A DNA stretch of 7,766 nt from an uncultured Bacilli bacterium (GCA_934162685.1 CAKPJO010000074.1:1-7766); one strand, 5' to 3'. Shown: positions 1 to 7,735, numbered from the stretch's first letter. Made by a program: numbers and translations. The notes: generated by a model from the letters alone, not told the origin.

Positions 1-2857
1 AATGTTTGGATTTCCAATCTTTTATGAAAAATGCCAAGGACTTAATATCAAGCCAATATTAGGAATGGATATTAAGTTAGGTAGATTTCTTCTTACGTTA
101 TTTATTAAAGATGAAGTAGGATACTTAAACGCTATTAAAATATCAAATACCATTCAAGATAATACTTTTACTTATGATCAAATAGTTAAGAATCAAGAAG
201 GATTAATTTTTGTATTAAGTGTTAATATCAATAACTATAAAGATTCCCTTAAATCAATTCAAAAACTTAAGGAAGATTTAAATGATTTTTATGTTGGACT
301 AGAAACTTATAATTTGATAGATTCTAACGAAGTATATTCTTTTATAAACGAAACATATTCAAAAATTATTATTTATCCTTTCGTTCGTTATTTAAAGAAA
401 GATGACGCTATTGTATTAGATATTGTCGATGCTATTAAAAATAGTGCCACATTAGATCACGAAACTAAAGATGGTAATAATTATTTATATACACAAAAAG
501 AAATCGAAGAGTTTTATAAAGATCTTCCATTAGCTGATATTGATGAATTAATAAATAAATGCAATTTTGTTTTAGAAAAGAATCGTGGATTAACACTAAA
601 ACTTTTCGCGGATGATGAAGCAAAAAAAGTTATAAAAGAAAGATGTTTAGAAGGTCTTAAAAACAAAAACAAACTTAATGACACTTACTTAACAAGACTA
701 AATTATGAATTAGGCATAATTGATAAAATGGGATTTAATAATTATTTTCTTGTTGTTTCTGATTACGTTAATTATGCTAAAACGCATGATATTCTTGTTG
801 GGCCTGGCCGAGGATCTGCCGCTGGTTCACTTGTTAGTTACGCTCTTGATATCACTTCTCCTGATCCGATTAAATATAATCTATATTTTGAAAGATTTTT
901 AAATCCAAGCCGAAAAACTATGCCTGATATTGATATTGACTTTGAAGATATTAAACGTGAAGAAGTTATTAATTATTTAAAAGAAAAGTATGGAAAGTCA
1001 CGAGTAGCAAATATCGTTACTTTTCAAACTATTGCCGCTAAACAAGCATTAAGAGATATTGGAAGAGTATTTAATATTGATAACTTTGATATTAACTATT
1101 TAAGTAAGGCATTAGGTGTATTTCCTATATCTTTTAAAAATGCTTATCGTCAAAATCAAGCATTTAGAGAATTAATTGACTCTGAGCCTTATTATTTAAA
1201 AATAGTACGACTTGCTAGTAAGATTGAAGGATTAATCCGCCAATCTAGTTTACATGCTGCTGGTGTTGTTTTAAATAACGAAGAGATTGAACATTCATTA
1301 CCAGTTTTAAAAGATAATGATGGTAATATTACTACTCAATATGAAATGACTTACTTAGAAAAGCAAGGATTTTTAAAGATGGATATTTTAGCTTTAAGAA
1401 ATCTTACAATTATCAAAGATATTTGTAATAAACCTGGAGTTAATTTAAATCCTTATAATATTCCTATTGATGATGAAAAAGCTATTAATGTTATTAAAAA
1501 CAATTTGACTATGGGTTTATTCCAATTAGAGTCCGCAGGTATGCGCCGCTCCATTGAAATATTAGAGCCTTCTTCTTTTGATGATATTGCCGCACTTATC
1601 GCCCTTTTTAGACCAGGACCAATGGATAATATTCCTCTATATGCGAAAAGGAAAAAAGGATTAGAGAAAGTTACATACATTGATGATAAAGTTAAAAACA
1701 TTCTTGGATCAACATATGGCATTATTGTTTATCAAGAGCAAATAATGCAATTAGCCACTAATGTAGCAGGTCTTTCTTTAGCGGAGGCAGATAATTTCCG
1801 TCGTTCAATATCAAAAAAAGACTTGTCTAAAATGGAAGATATTAAGCAAAAATTTATTAATGGAGCTATAAATAATGGCTACACTAAAAATAATGCTTAT
1901 AACATTTATGAAACTATTGAAAAGTTTGCTTCTTATGGATTTAATAAAGCTCACTCTATTTCTTATGCTTATATTTGCTCACAAATGGCTTATTTAAAGG
2001 CACATTTCCCACTTGAATTTTACGCTACTATATTAGAGCATGAATCAGGCGCTACAAGCGATAAAATGTTTCAATATTTAAAAGAAATAAAATCGCAAAA
2101 TATTTCTTTATTAGTTCCTAATATTAATGAATCTACTGATACTTTTATACCTTTTGATTCAAAGTTATTATTCCCTTTAACCGCTATTAAGGGTTTACAA
2201 AGTAAAGTAGTGGAGCAAATACTTGAAGAAAGAAATCGTAATGGTAAATTTACATCTTTATTTAATTTCGTCTCGCGTCTATATAAATACGAAATCAAAG
2301 AAGCAACAATTATGGCTCTAATTGATGCTGGAGCATTTGATGAGTTTAATAATCGCGCTACTTTAAGAGCTTCTATTGCTAATGCTATCAATCAAGCATC
2401 ATTTAATAATGCTCTTGATGTATCTTTATTAAATAGTAAAGACTTCGGTCTACATTTTGATTATATTATCAAAGATGACGATAAAATGATGAACTTAGAA
2501 AGAGAATATGAAGTATTAGGATTAATGATTTCGGATTCTCCTTTAAAATACCAAAAAGAAAAATTATTAAAATTAAAAGCTACTAATATCAAAGAAGCTA
2601 AAAAGAATACTTTTTCTGCTTGTGTTGGCGTTATTTTGCTTCATGCAAAGATAATTAAAACAAAAAAAGGTGAACAAATGGCTTATTTATCAACAACTGA
2701 TGGTGATGAAGATTTAGAAGTAACTTTATTTCCGAAAGAATTTGCAAAATACTGGAATTATCTTAAAAGCAATGCCATTTTAGTTATTAAAGGTAACTTT
2801 GATAAAAGAAAGCAAGATGCATTTATTGCTTCAGAAATTATTATGTTGGAGGACTAA
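1..2857 (+). CDS. dnaE: DNA polymerase III alpha subunit, DnaE type (5' end missing)
   Basis: Replicative C-family DNA polymerase; in Bacillota, DnaE extends RNA primers before PolC takes over. The first ATG (base 2) is not the start: it is the internal Met of a family motif (V/N-M-F/Y-G), so about 45 N-terminal residues lie outside the window. Numbering from that Met, residues 1-200 are the PHP domain, 267-276 the GPGRGSAAGS palm motif, and PDIDIDF (308-314) carries catalytic D309 and D311, with the third Asp, D461, in KMDILALR. FRPGPMDNIP, YGIIVYQEQIM and YGFNKAHS are typical of the polymerase core. Tandem helix-hairpin-helix segments occupy about 720-795 and an OB fold about 870-951. The protein stops after the OB fold, roughly 95 residues earlier than Bacillus subtilis DnaE as I recall it. 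The PHP metal motif and the clamp-binding motif are degenerate. It leads the operon with polA. Confidence 0.97.
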   Translation, partial: MFGFPIFYEKCQGLNIKPILGMDIKLGRFLLTLFIKDEVGYLNAIKISNTIQDNTFTYDQIVKNQEGLIFVLSVNINNYKDSLKSIQKLKEDLNDFYVGLETYNLIDSNEVYSFINETYSKIIIYPFVRYLKKDDAIVLDIVDAIKNSATLDHETKDGNNYLYTQKEIEEFYKDLPLADIDELINKCNFVLEKNRGLTLKLFADDEAKKVIKERCLEGLKNKNKLNDTYLTRLNYELGIIDKMGFNNYFLVVSDYVNYAKTHDILVGPGRGSAAGSLVSYALDITSPDPIKYNLYFERFLNPSRKTMPDIDIDFEDIKREEVINYLKEKYGKSRVANIVTFQTIAAKQALRDIGRVFNIDNFDINYLSKALGVFPISFKNAYRQNQAFRELIDSEPYYLKIVRLASKIEGLIRQSSLHAAGVVLNNEEIEHSLPVLKDNDGNITTQYEMTYLEKQGFLKMDILALRNLTIIKDICNKPGVNLNPYNIPIDDEKAINVIKNNLTMGLFQLESAGMRRSIEILEPSSFDDIAALIALFRPGPMDNIPLYAKRKKGLEKVTYIDDKVKNILGSTYGIIVYQEQIMQLATNVAGLSLAEADNFRRSISKKDLSKMEDIKQKFINGAINNGYTKNNAYNIYETIEKFASYGFNKAHSISYAYICSQMAYLKAHFPLEFYATILEHESGATSDKMFQYLKEIKSQNISLLVPNINESTDTFIPFDSKLLFPLTAIKGLQSKVVEQILEERNRNGKFTSLFNFVSRLYKYEIKEATIMALIDAGAFDEFNNRATLRASIANAINQASFNNALDVSLLNSKDFGLHFDYIIKDDDKMMNLEREYEVLGLMISDSPLKYQKEKLLKLKATNIKEAKKNTFSACVGVILLHAKIIKTKKGEQMAYLSTTDGDEDLEVTLFPKEFAKYWNYLKSNAILVIKGNFDKRKQDAFIASEIIMLED
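2848..2853 (+). promoter_or_regulatory. Ribosome binding site of polA
   Basis: GGAGGA lies within the last codons of dnaE, with nine bases to the polA ATG at 2863. The strong site just before the dnaE stop means polA needs no separate leader. This supports co-transcription and probably translational coupling. Confidence 0.85.
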
Positions 2858-2862
2858 CTACT

Positions 2863-5466
2863 ATGAAGAAAATGATTATTATCGATGGAAACTCTTTGTT
2901 ATTTCGTGCGTTTTTTGCCACATTCAATCCTAATGTGCCATTAATGCGTGCTAAAGACGGAACTCCTACTAATGCCATATTTGCTTTTTCAAATATGCTA
3001 AGTAAAATTATATCTGGATTTAAAGGTGATGAAAATTTACTTGTTGTATTTGATACTGGTAAAAAAACATTCCGTCATAGTGAATTAGATACTTATAAAG
3101 CTAATCGTAAACCCGTTAATCCTGAATTAATTGAACAAATGCCAATTGCTCGTGAACTATTAAAAGCAATGGGCGTATTTACATATGAATTAGAAGGTTT
3201 TGAAGGCGATGATATTGCTGGAAGTGCCGCTAAATTAGCAGGGAAAAATGGCTATGATGTTACCATTTATACTTCGGATAAAGATTTTCTCCAATTAATC
3301 GATAAAAAAATTCATATTAACATGATTAAACGCGGACTTAGTGATGTTAAATTAATGGATGAAGAAGAATTATATAAAGAATATGAACTTCTTCCATCAC
3401 AAATTCCAGATTTTAAAGGATTAATGGGAGACCCTAGTGATAATTTAAAAGGAATACCAGGTGTTGGACCTAAAACTGCTGTTAAGTTAATAAAAGAATA
3501 TGGAAGTTTAGAAAACATTATTGAAAATGTTGATAAACTAGGCGGTAAAGTCGCTAATGCAATTAAGGAAAATGAAGAATCCGGTCGTCTTTGTAAACAT
3601 TTAGCTATGATTAAAACCGATATTGAATTACCATTTTCATTAGATGAAACTATTTACAGCGGATATCATGTAAATGAATTATCGGATTTTTGTCGAAAAT
3701 ATGACTTAAAAACACTACTAAATAAAATGGATCAAAAATTTGTTAAAGAAAATAAACAAACCAAAGAAATAGAATATAAAATAGTTAAATCTTTACCTAG
3801 TATTGATGATAAAAAAATTGGCATTGCTTTAGACTTTGATGAAGATGATTATTATGATGGAATCGTAAATGGTATTGCTATTACTTCTAATCATCAAACA
3901 TATTATTTAAATATTAAAGATGCGAAAAAAGATAACAACTTATTAGAAATATTAAAAAGTAATACTTATGAAAAATATTGTTATGACTTTAAAGCTATTA
4001 AAGTAGCTTTATCAAGAACTGGTATTGAAATTAATGGTTTAACTTTTGATTTACTTATCGCAGCTTATATTATTGATACATCTTTAATTAATAATATTGA
4101 TGCGATATTTAACTTCTTTTCTATTTCCTTAACTAAAGCTAGTAATGATTCAATTTCTTTGTTTCAAGATGATAGTTTAAATATTTTACGTGCTGCGGAA
4201 ATTAGTTTCCATGCTTTAAATATCTACGATGAAGCTATCAAACAAATTAAGGACACCGATGCTTTAGATTTATATAAATATATTGAACTTCCTTTAGCGA
4301 ATGTTTTAGCAAAAATGGAAATCGAAGGATTCCCACTTAACGCTAAAGCCTTAAACGAAATTGGTGATGTGTTTAGAAACAAACAAAAGGAATTAGAAAA
4401 TCAAATATTTGCTATTGCACCACATCATATTAATTTATCATCTCCAAAACAAATTGGTGAACTTCTTGTTGAACTAAATGTTTTTGATAAGGATAAAAAG
4501 ATATCTACATCTGTTGATGTATTAAAGAAAGTAGCTCATAAACATCCAATTGTTGATTTAATACTTGAATATCGTAAATACGCTAAGTTAACTTCTACCT
4601 ACATTGATGGATTACTTGTCCATGTTCATGATGATGGCAAATTACATCCTCGCTTTAATCAGGCATTAACTTCTACTGGACGTTTATCCTCTTCTAATCC
4701 AAACTTACAAAATATTTCTGTTCGTGATGAAGAAGGCAAAATGATACGTAAAGCATTCTTCTATCCTAATGATGATTTTTATATATTATCATTTGACTAT
4801 TCGCAAGTTGAACTTCGTGTTTTAGCAGCCTTAAGTAATTGTCAAAAATTATTAGATGCTTTTAATAATGATGAAGATATTCATGAAATAACTGCTAAGC
4901 ATGTGTTCCATAAAGATGAAATCAGTAGCGCTGATCGTCGTAAGGCCAAAGCTGTTAATTTCGGAATTGTATATGGTATATCTGATTGGGGTTTAGCGGA
5001 ACAGCTTAATATTACTTCCACTGAAGCTCGCGAGATAATTCGTAATTTCTATTTAACATATCCGGAAATCGCCACATTTATGGGTAATATTGTCCAAAAT
5101 GCTGAAAATGATGGTTATGTAAAAACATTATTTGGACGCGTTCGTTATTTAAGAGAATTACATGATTCTAATTATCAAGTTCATGAATTTGCTAAACGTG
5201 CAGCCACAAACGCTCCTATTCAAGGTACTGCTGCGGATTTAATTAAAATGGCGATGATTAATATTGATAAAATGCTTGAAGAAAGACACTTTGAAACTAA
5301 ATTAGTATTACAAATCCATGATGAACTTATATTTAAAGTTCCTGTAAAAGAAATTAATGAAGTAGCTCCTCTTATTAAAGATTTAATGGAGCAAGTATAT
5401 CCAAAGTTAGGCGTTAAACTTAAAGTAGATGGTAGTTACGCTAAAACTTGGTATGATGCAAAGTAG
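2863..5466 (+). CDS. polA: DNA polymerase I
   Basis: A-family polymerase that removes RNA primers and fills repair gaps; 867 residues, a normal full length. The N-terminal 5' nuclease (1-290) looks intact: D8 in IIDGN, D64 and R71, the acidic EGFEGDD (112-118), SDKDF (138-142), GDPSDN (189-194) and the helix-hairpin-helix around 196-208. Residues about 315-465 match the 3'-5' exonuclease fold but lack the catalytic acids, as in Bacillus and Geobacillus PolA, so it should not proofread. The polymerase domain (about 470-867) has thumb/palm STGRLSSSNPNLQNI (604-618), motif A DYSQVELR (645-652, metal ligand D645), motif B with R692, K696, F700 and Y704, and motif C QIHDEL (817-822, D820). Phe at 700 matches the E. 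coli F762 type that disfavours dideoxynucleotides. A full PolA sets this organism apart from Mycoplasma, which usually keeps only the 5' nuclease. ATG start, set by GGAGGA upstream. Confidence 0.98.
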   Translation: MKKMIIIDGNSLLFRAFFATFNPNVPLMRAKDGTPTNAIFAFSNMLSKIISGFKGDENLLVVFDTGKKTFRHSELDTYKANRKPVNPELIEQMPIARELLKAMGVFTYELEGFEGDDIAGSAAKLAGKNGYDVTIYTSDKDFLQLIDKKIHINMIKRGLSDVKLMDEEELYKEYELLPSQIPDFKGLMGDPSDNLKGIPGVGPKTAVKLIKEYGSLENIIENVDKLGGKVANAIKENEESGRLCKHLAMIKTDIELPFSLDETIYSGYHVNELSDFCRKYDLKTLLNKMDQKFVKENKQTKEIEYKIVKSLPSIDDKKIGIALDFDEDDYYDGIVNGIAITSNHQTYYLNIKDAKKDNNLLEILKSNTYEKYCYDFKAIKVALSRTGIEINGLTFDLLIAAYIIDTSLINNIDAIFNFFSISLTKASNDSISLFQDDSLNILRAAEISFHALNIYDEAIKQIKDTDALDLYKYIELPLANVLAKMEIEGFPLNAKALNEIGDVFRNKQKELENQIFAIAPHHINLSSPKQIGELLVELNVFDKDKKISTSVDVLKKVAHKHPIVDLILEYRKYAKLTSTYIDGLLVHVHDDGKLHPRFNQALTSTGRLSSSNPNLQNISVRDEEGKMIRKAFFYPNDDFYILSFDYSQVELRVLAALSNCQKLLDAFNNDEDIHEITAKHVFHKDEISSADRRKAKAVNFGIVYGISDWGLAEQLNITSTEAREIIRNFYLTYPEIATFMGNIVQNAENDGYVKTLFGRVRYLRELHDSNYQVHEFAKRAATNAPIQGTAADLIKMAMINIDKMLEERHFETKLVLQIHDELIFKVPVKEINEVAPLIKDLMEQVYPKLGVKLKVDGSYAKTWYDAK

Positions 5467-5470
5467 GTGA
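5465..5470 (+). promoter_or_regulatory. Ribosome binding site that fixes the mutM-coaE start
   Basis: AGGTGA overlaps the polA TAG stop and sits five bases before the ATG at 5476. The in-frame GTG at 5467 lies inside this site and so cannot be the start. Placing the start at 5476 also gives the Met-Pro-Glu-Leu N-terminus that the glycosylase chemistry requires. Confidence 0.88.
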
Positions 5471-5475
5471 ATTAT

Positions 5476-6879
5476 ATGCCAGAATTACCAGAAGTTGAGA
5501 CAGTTAAAAATATATTAAAGCCTTTATTAGTGGGTCACACTATTGAAAGCGTTGATATTTTATATCCTAAAATGATTTTAAAATCTGATTTAGATTTTTG
5601 TTCTTCTTTAATAAACAAAAAATTTATTGATGTTAAACGTATTGGAAAATATTTAATTTTAATGTTAAGTGATAACTTAGCTATTATTTCTCATTTAAGA
5701 ATGGAAGGAAAATACATATTGCTTAATGATAATGAAACAAAAAGCAAATATTCCCGTGTTATCTTTCATTTAGATAAAAATGTTAATGTTAGTTATGATG
5801 ATTCCCGTTGTTTTGGCATTATGAAATTAGTACATACTACGGAATTAGATAAAGAAGAAATGCTTACAAAACTTGGTTCAGAACCAATGCAATTTGATAG
5901 TGAGTTAGAAATAGAATTATTTAAGAAGTTACAACGTTCTAACCTCCCAATTAAAGTATCAATTATGGATCAAAGTAATATTTCTGGACTTGGCAATATT
6001 TACGCTGATGAAGTATTATTTGCTTCTAAAATACATCCTCTTACTCCTAGTAAATTAATATCACTTGATCAAGTACATTTAATAATTACTAATTCTATTA
6101 GAGTATTAAATAAAGCTATTGAATTAGGTGGTTCTACTGTTAAAAGTTATCATGCCGCTAGAGGAGTAGATGGTAAATTCCAAAATGAATTATTAGTGTA
6201 TGGAAAAAAAGGATCTAATTGTCCTAATTGCGGTTATCCTTTTAAAAAGATTAGAATTGGTGGACGAGGCACGACTTTTTGCCCGTGTTGCCAAAAATAT
6301 CCTAATAATACCATTGTAATTGCTATTGTTGGTAAGATTGCCTCTGGTAAATCAACAGCCCTAAATTATTTTAAATCACTTGAATATAATGTAATTTCCG
6401 CAGATGAAATAGTTAAAAATCTATATAGTCAAGAAGATGTTATTAATAAAATCAAACGTCATTTTGCTTTAGCGGTTATTAATAATCATATAGATACTTC
6501 TATCCTTCGTGATATTGTTATTAATAATCCTATAAAGAAAAAACAACTTGAATCTATTGTTCATCCATTAGTGGAAAACACCTTAAATGATTTCGTTCAT
6601 AATAGCAACACTAAATATACATTTATTGAAGTGCCACTTCTTTTCGAGTCACATATGGATTATCTTGCCGATTATATAATTGGTATAACCGCTTCTAAAG
6701 AAGTACAAATTGAACATTTAATTAAACGTGGTGTGAAAAATGTTGATGAATATTTAAAATTAAATGATAACAATACATTTGATACAAATATTAGCAAAAT
6801 GAACTTTATCGTTAGCCCTAATGATGATATTAAAGTATTTGAAAATAGTTTAAAAAACATCATAGATAATTTAAATTAA
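5476..6879 (+). CDS. mutM-coaE: Fusion of formamidopyrimidine-DNA glycosylase (MutM/Fpg) and dephospho-CoA kinase (CoaE)
   Basis: One 467-residue frame with two enzymes. Residues 1-274 are a complete MutM, which excises 8-oxoguanine and formamidopyrimidines and cleaves the abasic site. Visible are PELPEVETV with the catalytic Pro after Met1, K58, the void-filling residues M76, R111 and F113, N174 in GLGNIYADE, and the zinc finger C249, C252, C269, C272 with R264. MutM normally ends here (Geobacillus enzyme: 274 residues). The CoaE part starts about five residues later: P-loop GKIASGKST (286-294), SADEI (308-312), IVHPLV (361-366), EVPLLFES (385-392), IKR (416-418). CoaE phosphorylates dephospho-CoA to make coenzyme A. 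No ATG, GTG or TTG lies in frame between zinc finger and P-loop, so separate translation is unlikely. The kinase half departs from several CoaE consensus positions, so its activity is less certain than that of MutM. Start chosen by its Shine-Dalgarno site and Met-Pro. Confidence 0.93.
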   Translation: MPELPEVETVKNILKPLLVGHTIESVDILYPKMILKSDLDFCSSLINKKFIDVKRIGKYLILMLSDNLAIISHLRMEGKYILLNDNETKSKYSRVIFHLDKNVNVSYDDSRCFGIMKLVHTTELDKEEMLTKLGSEPMQFDSELEIELFKKLQRSNLPIKVSIMDQSNISGLGNIYADEVLFASKIHPLTPSKLISLDQVHLIITNSIRVLNKAIELGGSTVKSYHAARGVDGKFQNELLVYGKKGSNCPNCGYPFKKIRIGGRGTTFCPCCQKYPNNTIVIAIVGKIASGKSTALNYFKSLEYNVISADEIVKNLYSQEDVINKIKRHFALAVINNHIDTSILRDIVINNPIKKKQLESIVHPLVENTLNDFVHNSNTKYTFIEVPLLFESHMDYLADYIIGITASKEVQIEHLIKRGVKNVDEYLKLNDNNTFDTNISKMNFIVSPNDDIKVFENSLKNIIDNLN

Positions 6880-6909
6880 GATTATATTTATAATTAATAT
6901 TAAATGACT

Positions 6910-6937
6910 AAGTGCACTTTCGTTAGCGCACTTTTTT
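6910..6937 (+). terminator. Intrinsic terminator of the dnaE-polA-mutM-coaE transcript
   Basis: AAGTGC (6910-6915) pairs perfectly with GCACTT (6928-6933) around a 12-base loop in which two more pairs are possible (C6917-G6926, T6918-A6925). The 3' arm runs into six T (6932-6937). It lies 30 bases after the coaE stop. The complementary strand has no U-run after the stem, so it is probably one-directional. Confidence 0.8.
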
Positions 6938-7000
6938 CATATTTGCGGATATTTGCATTAGCGATAAAACATTTAATTTAAATTACATTAAACATTTAAA

Positions 7001-7134
7001 CTATTTTATTATTGATTTCTTATTAAATATTACATGCAATATTATGCTAATAATTATAATTGGTAAAAAACAAACATCTAATTCAATTTTTTTGTTAATG
7101 GATATTCGTAAATTACCTTTTCTTTTATGTTCAT
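7001..7134 (-). pseudogene. Possible small single-helix membrane protein, frameshifted at an A7 run
   Basis: An ATG at 7134-7132 follows AAAAGGAAAA (AGGA about eight bases upstream) and begins 23 bases after the stop of the upstream gene. Its frame stops after 18 codons (TAG 7080-7078). At the seven A (complement of T 7087-7093) a -1 shift, or one extra A, joins it to an open frame that runs to TAG at 7003-7001. The joined product would be about 44 residues: a charged N-terminus, then a hydrophobic stretch VCFLPIIIISIILHVIF, then a basic tail NKKSIIK. The zero-frame codons ACA AAA AAA form a classic A AAA AAA slippery heptamer, so programmed shifting, a true mutation or a base-count error are all possible. 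No family is recognised. In such AT-rich DNA an open frame this short could be chance. Confidence 0.35.
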
Positions 7135-7157
7135 AATAATTTTCCTTTTATAAGTAA

Positions 7158-7640
7158 TTACTTATCATCATCTGCATCATTTACGTTTTCTACTTTTTCA
7201 ATTACTTCCGCTATTTTGCTATTTTCTAAATAGTGAAATATATATGTTTCTCCCCGCTTTACTTTTTCCATTATAAACAATTGCACTTGATCATTTGTTC
7301 CAACTATTTCAACAATTGGCTTATTATTACTTTGTCTACCAGTTTCAAGATCAATATTTTTAACAAATTTTATGACCTTTCCTTCTATGGGAATGTAACT
7401 ATCATTCTTTATTGCTTTAATATCTTTTAATATTTTTTTAAAACTTGATATTTCAATTATTAAGGCATAAATACTATAAATAAAAAGTACTATAAATACA
7501 ATCGCATAAAACACATTATGTTCATCTTGAATAGCCCATTTAATTCCATAAAAAGGAATAACAGCCAAGGACACTAAAAACCCTATTAATCGCATTATAC
7601 TAGATCCAAGCATTAAAGAATAAAGCTTTTTAAGTGTCAT
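7158..7640 (-). CDS. Unrecognised protein with two membrane helices and a cytoplasmic domain
   Basis: 160 residues with no family I can name with confidence. Two hydrophobic helices lie at about 15-35 and 43-64, joined by the short acidic loop QDEHN. Lys and Arg flank the N-terminus (K4, K5, R17) and follow the second helix (FKKILKDIKAIK), so by the positive-inside rule both ends are cytoplasmic. Residues about 80-147 look like a small beta-rich domain (IPIEGKVIKFV, KPIVEIVG, VQLFIMEKVKRGETYIFHYL) and the tail is acidic (NDADDDK). The layout of a helix hairpin followed by a 'G-x-V' beta domain recalls DUF3592-like membrane proteins, but that is only a resemblance. The ATG at 7640 has just a weak purine-rich AAAGAAAG before it. 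Transcribed toward the dnaE operon; the possible small gene at 7001-7134 may share its transcript. No signal peptidase site or catalytic motif is visible. Confidence 0.8.
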   Translation of the reverse strand: MTLKKLYSLMLGSSIMRLIGFLVSLAVIPFYGIKWAIQDEHNVFYAIVFIVLFIYSIYALIIEISSFKKILKDIKAIKNDSYIPIEGKVIKFVKNIDLETGRQSNNKPIVEIVGTNDQVQLFIMEKVKRGETYIFHYLENSKIAEVIEKVENVNDADDDK

Positions 7641-7653
7641 ATCTTTCTTTTTT

Positions 7654-7684
7654 ATTGTAGTACGTTTTTAATTAGATTAGACAA
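7654..7684 (-). promoter_or_regulatory. Alternative weak promoter close to the 160-residue gene
   Basis: TTGTCT (7684-7679) and TACAAT (7659-7654) on the - strand are 19 bases apart, longer than ideal. A transcript from here would have a leader of only about seven bases before the ATG at 7640, in line with the weak ribosome binding site. Less convincing than the site at 7736-7763. Confidence 0.22.
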
Positions 7685-7710
7685 TTATTATTTTCTATGT
7701 GCATTATCAT
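7672..7710 (-). other. Possible 12-codon leader reading frame
   Basis: AGGAG (7726-7722) precedes an ATG at 7710-7708 by 11 bases. The frame reads MIMHIENNNCLI and ends at TAA 7674-7672, leaving 31 bases before the ATG of the 160-residue gene. It is the best Shine-Dalgarno match in the - strand unit, better than that of the gene itself, so a translated leader or coupling to the gene is conceivable. There is no run of one amino acid that would suggest attenuation, and no clear hairpin follows. It may equally be chance. Confidence 0.22.
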
Positions 7711-7735
7711 AACCAATTATTCTCCTCACACTTTC

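Noticed and set aside
2..4. ATG at base 2 as the dnaE start
   Set aside because: It falls inside a conserved PHP-domain segment; the usual N-terminal part with the HxH motif is missing because the window begins mid-gene.
3823..4240. Loss of proofreading residues in PolA as an anomaly
   Set aside because: The 3'-5' exonuclease domain is equally degenerate in Bacillus-type PolA, so this is ordinary for the group.
5467..5475. GTG start three codons upstream of the MutM ATG
   Set aside because: It lies within the Shine-Dalgarno site, directly after the polA stop, and would bury the N-terminal proline that acts as the catalytic nucleophile.
6939..6958. Tandem ten-base near-repeat starting ATATTTGC
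   Set aside because: Only two copies with two mismatches, not near any promoter or gene start.
6967..6999. Direct repeat AAACATTTAA at 6967-6976 and 6990-6999, with the 12-base palindrome TAATTTAAATTA between them
   Set aside because: Short, AT-only sequence in an AT-rich gap between convergent units; expected by chance and not terminator-like.
7233..7430. 65-codon frame on the + strand
   Set aside because: It lies opposite the 160-residue - strand gene, has no ribosome binding site, and its composition is that of a complementary-strand shadow.
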